A DNA stretch of 64,000 nucleotides. Origin: Alligator mississippiensis. Taxonomy: Eukaryota > Chordata > Crocodylia > Alligatoridae. The stretch lies in the NCBI RefSeq assembly GCF_030867095.1, contig NC_081835.1:42825892-42889891 (forward strand). The letters are read 5' to 3'. Every line of letters begins with the position of its first letter. Position 1 is the first letter of the stretch. Position numbers and translations under genes: made by a program. Of this stretch, positions 1 through 10,780 are shown piece by piece. Under the pieces are notes generated by a model, which had not been told where the DNA came from, did no database searches, and was given only the letters and a program-made list of their open reading frames with translations.

Positions 1-660
1 AGGTGGACTAGAATCTGACCCATATTCTGTGGGTTTTCTTCCTTTTCCTTTGCATACCCCATACCCAAAATGCTTCTGTGGCTCTCAGCTCCTGCCCAAG
101 AGCCTGAGTGATGGGCTGAAGAATCAGATATCAGTGCAGAGGGATTTTTTGTGCAACATTTGAAGACTGAACTGATCTCCAGACTATCAGCTATTTCCTT
201 TGCAACCTGAGTCTGTGATAAGTACCCCTCCTTTACAATCTAACTCTGCAGTCAGTGTTGCGTACTGGTGTAAATCAAGAGCAATTCAGCTGTACTCTGT
301 AGACCTAGATTGGTGTAAAGTCACTGTCAGTGAGAAAAGAGTCATAGATAAAATTATCCAATCATATAAAAGCAGGGTTGGTAGGGCCCTCAACAAAGCA
401 TCTAGTTCAAGGCCATAGGTAATACAGGGGAACAGGGCACTGTATATGTCCAGTCACTGCAAGAACAAGGTATTCTTTGCCGTGAGAGATGCAAGGAAGA
501 GATCCATGCAATCAGGCTTCATTGCTTATTTAATCTCTCGAGTCATCCAAATGATCTCTGCTCTCATGCACTATAATCCAAATTTCAACAAAACATGATT
601 TAGCATTTGGTTTATCCATACACAAAAAAGTCATGTGCCTTCACATGTAGACATATATCT
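1..660. other. Unassigned non-coding sequence
   Basis: No repeat family, exon or structured element was recognised. The only open frame (200-418) starts on TTG and has no recognisable domain. Confidence 0.5.
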
Positions 661-663
661 GTA

Positions 664-777
664 GAGTTTAAAGCCAGGAAGGACTTTTAGCTCATCTAAC
701 TGACCTCCCCTATTGCACAGGATGGAGAATTTCACCAAGTTGTCCACACATTGAACCCAATAACAAGTGTTTGACTA
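664..777 (-). mobile_element. CR1/L3-type LINE 3' fragment, left part
   Basis: This reads as the reverse complement of a CR1-family 3' end. It contains the diagnostic stretch from 'ctcatctaactgacctcc' through 'gaacccaataac' to 'gtgtttgacta'. It stops exactly at the Tigger-like insertion and resumes at 1238, so the two parts were one element. The family call rests on remembered CR1 3' sequence typical of turtles and crocodilians, not on a database search. Confidence 0.8.
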
Positions 778-779
778 TA

Positions 780-1235
780 CAGGTTTCCCTTGCTTTATGT
801 GGGTTCTGTATGTGCAAATTCGCTCTTATGCGATGACCCTTTTTATACCAAAAATTAATTATATGAGAAGTAAATTCATTCTTATGCGATCGGCGTGGTG
901 GAAGCCTGCAGTCAGCTGCTTTGTGCATTGTGGGAATGATGCGCACTCCTGTCTGGATCTGTGCTTCTCGCTCGTTGTCTGTGTCATGCATTTCTGTAGT
1001 TGCCATCCCCATTATGGTAACATTCACCACCACCATTTTTGCGTGTACTGTCTGCTGTTGGTGAGTACCAAAATTGTCTTGTAAAAGTGGTAGAAATGGG
1101 TCTGGGGGTCAGTACAGTTGAGGTCTTGGAATGTATCCCTATTTGTTACATTGTAAAGTGGGCTCCCTATATGCAAATTCAAGTTACGCACCATTTTCCA
1201 GGAACGCATGTATAGCATAAAGCGAGGGAAACCTG
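780..1235. mobile_element. Tigger/pogo-like TcMar non-autonomous DNA transposon
   Basis: A 456-bp element with TIRs CAGGTTTCCCTTGCTTTATG on the left and, on the right, the complement of CAGGTTTCCCTCGCTTTATG (one difference). TA dinucleotides flank it at 778-779 and 1236-1237, the hallmark target duplication of Tc1/mariner elements. The CCCTCGCTTTATG-like terminus resembles Tigger/pogo ends. Internally, 'cttatgcgat' occurs twice near the left end (about 824 and 881), possible transposase sites. No transposase frame is present: the 105-aa frame at 767-1084 matches nothing known. It sits inside a CR1 3' fragment. Confidence 0.85.
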
Positions 1236-1237
1236 TA

Positions 1238-1515
1238 GCATCTTCCAGAAAGGCAGCCAGTCTAGATTTGCCAGTAGCAAGGTATGGAAAATCTACTAAC
1301 TCCCTTAGGAACATGTTCCAATTTTTGATCACCCTCCTGATTAAAAATGTTGCACCAGTTTTCTAATTTAAATTGTTCTAGTTTTAACTTCTATCTATTG
1401 GTTCTTCTTGTGCCTTTGTCCGGTAGCTTAAAAAGCTCTTTAGTATAAAGCACTTTGTCTCTGTGAAAGGATGGATACACTGTAATTAAGCCAACTCCTG
1501 ATTTTCTTAATCAGG
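1238..1515 (-). mobile_element. CR1/L3-type LINE 3' fragment, right part
   Basis: This continues the fragment that ends at 777: 'gcatcttccagaaaggcag', then the 'gttccaattttt...accctcctgattaaaaatg' block and 'ttggttcttcttgtgcc'. These are the usual order of blocks in minus-orientation CR1 3' regions. It is strongly diverged and ends near 'cttaatcaggttag'. Confidence 0.8.
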
Positions 1516-2604
1516 TTAGTGTAGGTAAAGGGAAAGCAAAATGAGAATCCAAGTGAAGTCTCCAGAAGAGGGCACAATGTGTGGGCCTCGTTCAAACATG
1601 CTGGTGCGGTGTTGAAAGATACAGCAATTACAGCTACTGAGAAATGAGCTCCTCTAGCAACTTAAACACACAGAACACCAGAACTCAAGTCATGCCACTC
1701 ACAGAGCTATGTGCTCCGCAAATTAATATTAACAAGCTGCCTTTGGGAGAGCGTCTGTATTCAACACAGGGTGACTCAGTGTCTGAACAGGCTTGAGGTA
1801 CCCCAACTTGGCCTGAGATTTGTAAACTGTCCTGTGTGCAGTACCCTGCCATTCAGCTGCAGGCTGAGGTTGAAGAGACTGACCCAACATGCTTATTTCT
1901 ATAGCCTGCAGATTAGCCAGGCTTGATCCTATTGTTCTGCCTGTTTGCTTTTTCACTATTTAGAGGACACTGCATCATCCCACCTGCTCTCCTGCCTTTA
2001 TTTTCATTTCCTGGATCAGTCAGGCATTAAGCCCCACCCATGTGTTGGTTTCTGGGTGCTTTTTACAAACCAGAGGCTGCTTCTCAGGTCAAGTATTAGA
2101 TTTGGGAAGACAAAGGTACCCTAGCATGTGGGTTGCAACCCTGGCACTGTGAGAACTAGGCAAAAATCAACAGCCTCACTCAGCTTTGTCCACTATCAGA
2201 CAGGAAGCAATCATCGAATCCCAATGTGAGGTTGGAGTAAAGTTGCCTGGAGTCAGCTCAGATGCACCATGGAAAAGGAGGATAAGGAAGCTGGGATTGA
2301 GTCTGCTGTGTGCTGTCCGCCCACTCAGGCTGCACTGCACGCACAAACAAGCATGCTGCTATACACACTTTGCTGTAACCACCCACACATCTCTTCCCTG
2401 CTACACACACTCCAGGCCCCCAGCCAACGGCACCCCCAGTAAACTGGTCAGATCCGGATTAGTGACACTGGTGGAAACCCATTGATATCACCAGATTTAC
2501 AGTGCCCAGAATAAGGCCCAATTTCAGCAGTGATGCAAGCTGGCTCCGAAAGGCAGGCCAAAATGGAGAGGGGGGAGTCAGGGGCCAGTGGCCAAGAGCA
2601 GCAG
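1516..2604. other. Unassigned non-coding sequence
   Basis: Nothing recognisable apart from a weakly CA-rich patch at 2335-2420. The open frames here (for example 2186-2485) have no known domain. Confidence 0.45.
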
Positions 2605-2638
2605 CAGCATGTCTTTGAACTGGGAATCAAGACATTCA
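2605..2638 (+). repeat. MIR-like SINE, left remnant
   Basis: The stretch 'gaactgggaatcaagacattc' resembles the MIR block 'ctgggagtcagaagacctgg'. The next MIR block ('ggttctaatcatagccctgctg') lies at 3284 on the other side of the 643-bp MITE, so a single MIR appears to have been split. This is inferred from remembered MIR sequence. Confidence 0.5.
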
Positions 2639-3281
2639 GGACCTTTGTACACGCCACAAAATTGGCCTTTAAAGCAGCTTAAATGCCCTTTTGCACCGCT
2701 TTAATGGTGTTGCTGTTTACACTGTTAGTGGCATATCGCGCATCAAATGACTTTGGGACGTAGCAAAAGAAAACATGTCCGAGGTGTTTTAGCTTGCTAC
2801 ATTACATCTGCGGAGGGAAACACTGGGCCCCGTGCAGCTCAGGAGCTGTGCAGACAGCTTGTGCAGGCAGGCTCCCCTGAAGAAAAAAAATAAAAACGCG
2901 GCAAGCCTGATCTATTTTTTTTTTCTCCCCAGACCCTGCCGAAGCTGCATGGGAGCCCGGTGCTTCCCTCCATGGCTGCAGTTCCTCCCCAGGACCACCC
3001 AGGCCGGGTGCCGGTGGGCGGGTGCTGCCTGGGGGACACCACTGCTGCAGTGGAGAGAAGCACTGCCCCCTCCTCCCACCAGCTCAGGGACCGCTCGGCC
3101 TGCTGGCAGCTCACTCTCCCCACCGCCGCCAGAGAGGCAGGTAAGGATTGGGCCTGACCCTTTTGTACACGCCATGGGGATTTACTTCAGTTTAAACTGA
3201 AGTGGGGTTTTTAAAAACCCACCACTTCAATTTAGGGAAAATTAAACTGAAGTAAACCCCCGTGGCATTTACAAGCCGTCC
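2639..3281. mobile_element. Composite palindromic MITE, GG...CC ends
   Basis: Imperfect termini: left GGACCTTTGTACACGCCAC, right (as complement) GGACGGCTTGTAAATGCCAC. A third copy of the terminus (ttttgtacacgccat) lies at 3160-3175, inverted relative to the right end, so 3160-3281 is itself a small foldback. Its arms run about 3163-3195 and 3243-3273. It encloses a tighter hairpin at 3197-3232 around 'ggtttttaaaaacc'. The middle (2840-3140) is GC-rich. No transposase is seen. A target duplication is not clear (TCA left, TAG right). Confidence 0.65.
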
Positions 3282-3325
3282 TAGGTTCTAATCATAGCCC
3301 TGCTGCATGACATTAGGTAGGCTGT
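3282..3325 (+). repeat. MIR-like SINE, middle remnant
   Basis: The stretch 'ggttctaatcatagccctg' followed by 'gacattaggtaggctgtg' matches the core of MIR-type SINEs. The tail-like part ('tttccttctctgtaaag') appears at 3582-3640 after a CR1 tip. Confidence 0.55.
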
Positions 3326-3520
3326 GTCATACAGAAAAGCAGGGCCAAAAGGGACCTGTGGAGGCCATCTAATCCAGCCCCCTGCCTCAGGCAGGATCAT
3401 CCTCATCCAAACCGTCCCATGCAAATTGCTGTTGAGCCTGTTACTAAAACTACATAATCAGCCCTGTCACACAACCTAACCTGCCACAAGTAAAGCAGAG
3501 GGACAAGGTGGTCAGTGTTC
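3326..3520 (-). mobile_element. CR1 3' tip
   Basis: Minus-orientation CR1 tail: 'aaaagcagggccaaaaggga' and 'ggccatctaatccagccccctgcc' are the standard CR1 3' untranslated motifs. It interrupts the MIR-like SINE. Confidence 0.8.
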
Positions 3521-3581
3521 TCCTATTGCTGGGGTTGTGAAAAGATATTCAAGAGACCCAAGGAGTGTCCTATGCTTTGGT

Positions 3582-3640
3582 TTCCTTCTCTGTAAAGTAA
3601 AGCTAATGATGTAAAGGGCTTTGTCATCTACAGAAGGAAA
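3582..3640 (+). repeat. MIR-like SINE, tail remnant
   Basis: 'ggtttccttctctgtaaagt' followed by 'aatgatg' resembles the MIR 3' block ending 'tttccccatctgtaaaatggg'. It is consistent in order with the remnants at 2605 and 3282. Confidence 0.5.
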
Positions 3641-3719
3641 GGGTTAAATGACAGCTCAGTAGTTTTATTATTAGCAGAAGGGAGGAAGACAAAGCAACTC
3701 CCCCACTCACTCACCCAGT

Positions 3720-4058
3720 CCCCACACCCAGCCGGCAGTGGACCAAGTCCACACACAAGCAGCAGAAGGGGACACTGTCCAGCAAAGGACAGAGCACACA
3801 CAAGTGTATTTCACACTCACACACTCACATGCAGGGGTTGGGACATTACAGCCAGCATGGGATAGTGCTCTGCATACATACTAAGCGTATGGCCATACAC
3901 GTGGATGAACACACATAGATGTAAGTACATATGCAAATATGCTTAAGCAGATGCACACATGTATACACATACATGTGCAGAACATTTCACGCAGCCTGGA
4001 ACAATTCTATACATAGACACAAATCACACACGCACACAAACAGGCTTGCTCATTCTCG

Positions 4059-4096
<38 letters not shown>

Positions 4097-4290
4097 GAGG
4101 GGTAGGACATTGCATCCAGCGTGGGGCAACACTACACATGTTCACATAGCATTAACACGTGGGTATAACTACATACACGGAGCACAACATATCAGCCATA
4201 TGCACATGCATAAACACATGCAAGGAAAGCATTGAAAAATTCCATCTTTTCCATACACATGCATGCACACAAAAGCAAACTGTGCAGCAC
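3720..4290. repeat. CA/TG-rich low-complexity tract with diverged tandem duplication
   Basis: Dense CACA, ACAT and GCAT words. A block at about 3832 ('ggggttgggacattacagcc') recurs at about 4097 ('ggggtaggacattgcatcc') and both are followed by similar 'cagcrtggg' sequence, giving a period near 264 bp. The microsatellite at 4061-4094 lies at the end of the first unit. Confidence 0.65.
4061..4094. repeat. (CT)17 microsatellite
   Basis: Uninterrupted CT dinucleotides read directly in the sequence. Confidence 0.98.
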
Positions 4291-4299
4291 AGGAGAACC

Positions 4300-5369
4300 A
4301 CTGGCACTTTCTTAACAGGTGAATCCCATTTTTCATGCTGTGATTGGCAAGTGCTGAATATACTGTGACTGGCAGGTGATGCACTGGCTGCCTCCTCCTG
4401 TCTCACCCTGCCCCCTGCCAAAGCCCCCTCACACTTCATTCTTTTAAGTCTTGCTCATGTTGCAAGAAATGGGCACTCACATCTGAATAAACAAAACCCC
4501 TCCAAGCGAGACTCTAAACAGGTCAGCACCCGGGCTCAGCTCTCTCCCACCAGCAACAACCAGAGAAAACAAGGGCATATTATTTGCTTCTTAAGTCTCT
4601 TCCGAAGGGGCTTCTGTTCTTCAAACCTCCGTAACTTATCCTTGATATCCAGCCCTGGCTGGGACAGATGCTTCTGCCACACTCAATAGGCCAGAGGTTT
4701 ATGTTTCCAGCTGTTCTTCCAATCCACCCGCTGGAAAGACTAAGGGCTTAGATACACAGCACAGCAACATGAGTCTATCTTTTGTACACTGATGTCAGTG
4801 ACAGGGAATACCCTAGAGTGGCTGTAGGCTACAGGGTAAATCCTATTTCACCTTCACATGCCTTTGTGGCACTCGTGTAGCTGAGTAACATCAATTTTTG
4901 GCACTTATGCAAAGTTTGGATTCCACTTCTCCCTGTGGTAGAATACAGTTGCCTGGTGCACACATTTGCTGCAAAGAAAATGGAGGAGAAAGAGAGCAGC
5001 CCTCTTACATTTTAGCCCACTTTCCTAAGGTGCAGAAGACCTGGGCGTAGGACTGCCTTGCCCAGAGGGTTTTGAAGCTGCATTACATGCTTCCCAGCAA
5101 GCACTCAAGTCAACAGGTCAGGTATTGCCTACAGCCCTCTCCCACCCCTCTCAAAGTTGACCCACTGCACCCTGCATTTGATGAGTAAACAGCACCAGGA
5201 CAGGTTTAACTTTGCTGGGGACAGATGTGTAGGGTAGAATCCCAGAACCCCTCTCTTCCAGGACAGTATCCTATCCACCTACCTAATGCACCCTTCCTCT
5301 GCAGCTTGCTGGTTCCTTCCTGGTCCCAGTGAGCCAGCTTTAACAGCAGATCTGCAGAGTGCTCCAAGC
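4300..5369. other. Unassigned non-coding sequence
   Basis: No repeat family or coding signal was recognised. Confidence 0.45.
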
Positions 5370-5460
5370 AAGGCCTAGCCTGTGACCCTCTCTGGATAAA
5401 AAAGGCCTTGAACCCAAGTCTCCTGATCCCTGGGTAGCTTCCCCAAAGAGCTAAAAGGTG
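5370..5460 (-). repeat. tRNA-like SINE fragment
   Basis: 'ggccttgaacccaagtctcc' is close to the 'gacttgaacccaggtctcc' block found in the other SINE-like copies at 16600 and 16835. Short and diverged. Confidence 0.4.
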
Positions 5461-5864
5461 GCAGGACTGTGCTCCTTCCTCCCCACTCATGGTTTTTTTG
5501 TAACAACATTTTGGGACTTGTTCAGTTTTACACATATCTGGACAACTCCATTTGTCTGGGGCACCCACCTGGCTGGGGAACTGCCTACTACCAGGCCCAG
5601 AAGGAAAGCACAGAGCCAGTATAGCTGCTTAGAAACTGATCTGTCACCAGTGTCCCAGCCTACAGTTTTGTACCTGTGTAAGTGCCATTTAGGCATATGA
5701 ACATAGCACAGGATTTAGCCCCAGGTATTTATTATAGAACCTGGCCACTAAGTGGCAAGGATTTGCCTTATGCAAATAGCTATCCTGGGGTAACTGCAGA
5801 CATACAACACATACAGCAGTACAACCTATACTAGTGGATAGTTACTCCTGGTTCTTTCTGGGTT
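5461..5864. other. Unassigned non-coding sequence
   Basis: No family recognised. Confidence 0.4.
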
Positions 5865-5995
5865 AATTCTATATTATATTGGTGTACGTTACACTGGTGT
5901 AAGGCTGTATACCATGTGCCCACTCTTTATTTACACTAGTATAAAGGCAGATTACACAGATGCAAATGTGTTGTGTGTCCAAGATACCTGAGCTG
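5865..5995. repeat. Unclassified repeat, 'actagtataaaggcagatt' family
   Basis: 'ttacactagtataaaggcag' followed by 'atgcaaatgtgtt' aligns with 'ttatactggtataaaagctg' followed by 'atacaaatatgtc' at 15335-15385. Short palindromic words (acactagt, ttacactggtgtaa) suggest a DNA-transposon remnant, but no ends were found. Confidence 0.4.
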
Positions 5996-5999
5996 TGAT

Positions 6000-7490
6000 G
6001 GGAAGTTGTATGAAGGTGGCATTTGCCACATGCTTACCTCTCAGGTTAGCAACACTGATGACTAATGTTGCTAAACCAAGACTAAATAAGCCTCTTGGTT
6101 TCCATTAGTAGTGACAAGAGAATCTAAAATGGAGTCACCTTAAATTTGCTCAGCCTTGGCATGCCAAGGGTGCCTAGCTCTGAGGCTGGCCTGAAGATGC
6201 CTGAGATGTGTGTATAAGTCTAAGATGAGATTTTATGATGCCACCTCCTGTAGAGTGCCTGGCTCAGTTGGAAGAAAGTCACATCCAGAGGCGAGCAGGT
6301 TTCTGGTAACTGGACCTCATTCCTCTATAGGGAGGCAGGGATATCTGAAGTCTCTAGCAGCCCAAGCAGGAAATGGAAGGCCCAGGGTAACTTGCAGCAA
6401 TCTTATCAGCGTTTGTTTTGTGCGCAGTCTCTTCTTCCTGGCTTAAAGGAAACACACCTTCCTTACCTGCAGCCCAGACTGCCTTTATCTAATCAGCAGT
6501 GGCTGTAAAGATCCAAAGAGGTAAAAAAAAGACACCCTCCTCCTCTTCTCTGTGTTAGACAAGGAAGGTGATAGTCATTCCTCAGTCGGCATCACTGGCC
6601 AGCCCTAGTAGCTGGGCACTCCTGATGAAATGATGGCCCGATTTTCTTTATCACAAGCATCTTACATGTTTGAACATACAGAATTACAGGGGAGGAGAGA
6701 GAGGAATGACAAAAACCAGAAAGGGGACACAGGCTGCTAGTTTGGCTAAGTTAGCAGTGAGCTGGGGTTCACAGTTCCCAAAGCAGCCTCCAATCCCAGC
6801 TGCCTCCCCTTTTGGAGGGCTTAGCTGAAGATACCTTGAGATTTTTTCTGGAGGTACCTCTGCAACCAGCACCTCTTCATTCCCTTTAGCTGTCAATTCA
6901 AAACAGCAATCTCCATCTTGGCTCCTAGGCCCTGACCAGGACTAGTCCAACTATAAAGTTAAGCTCACAGTAGAAATGCTGCCCATAGTACTATGATGAA
7001 GGGTGAGCTGAACTTTTTCCCTGAAAGCAAGGATTTCTTCTCTGTTTGGTACAATGAATATAGCATCTCCTCCCCAGCTGAGAGCCAGGACTCATTGTAT
7101 GCAGAGGGCATTTTCTGAGAACTTACAAGTAAATCTATTAATTGGCTGAAGAGCTAAAATGACTCAAACCCCAAGTCCTTTCAGAAATTTAGCATCCGCA
7201 GCAGTCTTTGTCCCAAATGATACTAACGACGGAAGGAAGCAGGCTCCTCAAACTTTCCATGCAGTGAAAGTTAATTGAAATCTCATGCATAGGGTATAAT
7301 TGAGGAAATTAGTTTGTAATTAAGCTAAGTTGTTGATGATTATGGTATCCAACTGGTCCCCAGTTCTCTCATGCTGTGATTCCCCATCAGGGCCAACTTC
7401 CTCTCCTATTTGAAACAAGCCTCTTGGTTTCTGACTCCACCTTTGATGGCTCCAACAAGTCTTTCTGTTCATGCTCAAGCATACCCTTCC
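6000..7490. other. Unassigned non-coding sequence
   Basis: No family or exon recognised. Confidence 0.45.
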
Positions 7491-7494
7491 CTTT

Positions 7495-7575
7495 GTCTGT
7501 CTATCTATTTAGATTCTAAGCTTCCAGAAAAGGGCTGTCCGCTATTGTATGTTTGTATGGCATCCAGTACAATGG
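7495..7575 (+). repeat. L2/MIR-like 3' tail of sauropsid type
   Basis: 'agattctaagcttccagaaa', 'agggctgtcc' and 'tatgtttgtatggcatccag', then 'tacaatgg', follow the order of the common tail 'tgtaagctctttggggcagg...gtttgtacagcgcctagcacaatgg'. Two more copies lie at 18935 and 42437. Confidence 0.5.
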
Positions 7576-7579
7576 ATGC

Positions 7580-8540
7580 AGGTTCTCAGTTTTGTCAAGA
7601 CAGGTCTTTGTGTTGCTCAACTCCAACTGGCTTCTGGCTATAAATCTAACTGCTCCAGGGCTACTCCAAGGTAGAGGCTCTCCATAGGACCACTCCAGCA
7701 AAAGCACAGATGCCGGGGACAGGAGGGTCCAAGGAAGGCTGGAGATGGGTCACAGATCCAGTGAAGGGAGTGGAATTTCAGCATTCTCCTCTCTACTGCA
7801 GGCTGCAGAACCTGTGTGGTATGAACTTAGAAATGCCATGTCTTCTGCAGGAAACCTGGGCCCATATGATATAGTTCAGATACATCAGGCGTTTCATCAG
7901 GAAGAGCAGGGGAATCAAAGCTTCCCCACAGGAGCCTTTGTCTGACACTGAACGTTCTCAAACAAAAGGTACTGTGGTGTTCAGAGCACAGTAGGGTTTG
8001 CAACCAGGACAGACTGTATCTGCCCCTTCGCTGCTGCATTCCCTCCCTCACTGTGCTCTGCTCAGGCAATGGGTGGCCAAGGCCTGTTTGGGATGCAGAG
8101 ATTTATTCTTTTGGGCAGGCAGGGGGGAGCTGGGGATGATTCATGCTCCTGGCCATTTTTGCTAATGAGCGCTGAGCACGGTGGTGTCTCTGCGGTGAGC
8201 AGGCTTGTTAACTTGCTTCTCACAGGAAATGCTATCAATTGCCTTCTACCAAACTGATTCAAACTGTCCCCGCTCCTCTGATGGGGCATTAGCATCAATC
8301 AGTGGAAGGAACAGATGGAACGAGCATTTCCAAACAGAACTGGCGGCTGTTTTAACTCTTTTTGATGACAGTTTTGCTTGTTCTTTCTCTCAATTACCCT
8401 CTTGTGTTTTTTCATTATACTGTACACAGAGAGAAACATAAACACAGGCAAAGATACACTCCCGGTCTCAAACACAAACACAGACACCCACTCAATTTCT
8501 GAAACAGCCATTCCCTCCCATAATAAAATACACACGCTCA
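7580..8540. other. Unassigned non-coding sequence
   Basis: No family or exon recognised; CA-rich toward the end. Confidence 0.4.
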
Positions 8541-8543
8541 GGA

Positions 8544-8563
8544 ACACACACACACACACACAC
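8544..8563. repeat. (AC)10 microsatellite
   Basis: Uninterrupted AC dinucleotides, in a wider CA-rich context (8430-8575). Confidence 0.95.
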
Positions 8564-8689
8564 ATGCACACAGATCAGACTGGACCCATTACTGGGCATT
8601 TTGACAAGCTGGCATTTTTCCCTGCTGGCTTCCTTCTTGTGCTACATAATTGAAACTTTCATTCAAAAACAAATCTTTATTTTTTGCTA

Positions 8690-8960
8690 GCCATTATGGT
8701 TGCAAAGGAAAACATCTGTATCGTAGCCTGAAAGCAACAAATGCAACGGAGTCTGCAGAGAGCCTGAAAGAATTGCTCAGGCAGCGATTGTCACTGTTCG
8801 TGCCAACGGGTTGTTGTGGAGACTGAAATCCAACAACGGTGACAGTCCAATGAAGAATAGCATGTCAGAAAGGAGAGAGGTGAGTGAACTGCAAAGGACA
8901 GATGATTTCTTATGAGTGGTGTCTCATTTGGGAATTTCATTTGTTGTCACTAGTGGGTGG
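8690..8960. other. Unique sequence, possible conserved non-coding element
   Basis: Balanced composition with no repeat motif. It contains an imperfect stem between 'ggttgttgtgg' (about 8809) and 'ccaacaacggtgac' (about 8831). Conservation is only a guess. Confidence 0.2.
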
Positions 8961-9149
8961 AATATGGCTTTTGGACAGAGCATGATTATAGACTGAATTT
9001 TGGAGAATAACACTTTTTCCTTTCACTGCAATGGCAAGGTACTGGCAGGGCCCTCATCTGCTCTGGGATAAGTGTTCGTGGGGGGTTGGCTATTGTTCTT
9101 CCTAGCTGTGTGTGAGGGTACAACAGGCTGATCAGGGAGATTTCTTTAA

Positions 9150-9225
9150 TTAATGTTAGCCTGTGAATTCAGGGGATGGGACTTAATGAGCTAGCAGGCC
9201 CCTTCCAGTCCTACATTCTCATATC
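9150..9225 (+). mobile_element. CR1 3' tip
   Basis: 'ggggatgggacttaatgag' followed by 'gccccttccagtcctacattctcat' matches the plus-orientation CR1 tail ('ggttggactagatgacctcc...cccttccagccctacattctatg'). Confidence 0.7.
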
Positions 9226-9229
9226 GCCA

Positions 9230-10645
9230 GTGATTCCAAAACAATTAACCTTGGCTTGGTGTTGAAAACCTTTCTAAAATCTCACATAATTTCCATCTGG
9301 TGATCTAGATTAAAGGTTTCAATACACCCCAAAGTAGATAAGCGCAGGAAACACCTTAGAGATTCTCTGACTTGCTGGGTGTCTCATTGCTGCGACTGAA
9401 ATGAAAGCTGGAGGTGGGGGGCTGGGCAGGCAAAGCAGGAGAGGGAGTGAGTCCCTCACATCAAACCCGCCTAGATCTTTTGAGCATCATAGCTGATCTC
9501 AAGGGGCAGGAGGGGGACATGAAAATTAGATGCAGCCTGGCAAGAGATGAAAGAAAATATCAGAGCCAAAGACATCTGAGCCTACCTGCTCTGCCCTTTA
9601 AGCTGGGTCAGATGGCTATTAACTAGAGGTGAAAACAACCCCAAGACCGTGGGGAACAGGGCACCCTCTCCTTGTTAGCTGCCAATCAGTCCATTAATGG
9701 CTACTCATTTATTGGCAACTTGAAGGGGTGTCTCATATCTCAGGGGAGCTAGCAATGCAGAGCTGATTCCAGCAGAAGCGTGCTAATGGTTGCCTCGGTG
9801 GCCCTCATTCATCCAGTGTGTGCCCTGCAGCATAACCACAGGGCATAAAGTTGCATATTAAACATGTGGCTGTCAGGGTGATCAGCACCCCCAAGGCCAC
9901 TAAATGTTCATATCCAAGGAAGAGACATAGAGATGAAGCCCCATCCACTGGGATCATGGGGTCTCAGGGGCAACTTAAGGTGCCTTGAGGTTGCTGCAAA
10001 TTACTTCAAGGTTCAACTTGCCACCAACTGGCCAGGGGAGATTGAACTTATTTCATACACACTTGTGAACAACCACACAGCAAAAATCAGGAGCATCTGA
10101 CTTCTGACCCTGGCTTGCCAATCAGTGAATGTGCCATGCAAAGGCTAACAGAGCTTTTGCATGGAGCTTTTGCATGCAATAGTCCAAGAGCTGAGAGGTT
10201 GGTGCTCTGGCCCCAGCTGTGTGTGAATGATTTATAAAACAGGCATGACCACTGTCTGGAGGCCACAACATGGACTTGCTCTGTGCTCCAAGCCAGGAAG
10301 GCTAGCACAGAGCAGGGCTTTGTCAGAGAATGCCAGCCTGGGAAAGGCAACTCACACCATCCACGGGCCTCCTTTCTAACAGCCAAGGAGATTTTCCAAC
10401 CCCCCTAAATCCAAACAGCTGACACCACCTCAACCCCTGTAGGGAGCAGGGTCCAGGCAGCCAATCAGAGCTCCTCCTTCAGATGCCCTAGGATTAGCCT
10501 AGTGAAAGGAGCTTGTCCTGTAAAGCTGTCACTAGGAAGGTTACCACTGATTTAGGACCAGTGAGTCTTGAACCCTTGACCTTGTCTAAACCCATCAATA
10601 ACAGCCCCAAAGAGAGAGAGAGCACCCATACACCTATCTCTGCAG
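9230..10645. other. Unassigned non-coding sequence
   Basis: No family recognised. A short GA run at 10610-10622 is the only simple repeat. Confidence 0.4.
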
Positions 10646-10649
10646 ATTG

Positions 10650-10780
10650 CACATGAACAGGGTAACAGTCAGGAGAGCTTAGTTCTATTCCTGGGTCAAA
10701 CTACCTTCCTGACCTTCATTAAATCACGCTGAACCCTATGCCACAGTCTCCCCATCTGTTCAATGGCTCTAATACGAGCT
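10650..10780 (+). repeat. MIR-like SINE
   Basis: 'cttagttctattcctgggtc' is followed by 'accttcattaaatcacgctg', then 'cagtctccccatctgttcaatgg'. These are three consecutive MIR-type blocks in the right order. Confidence 0.7.
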
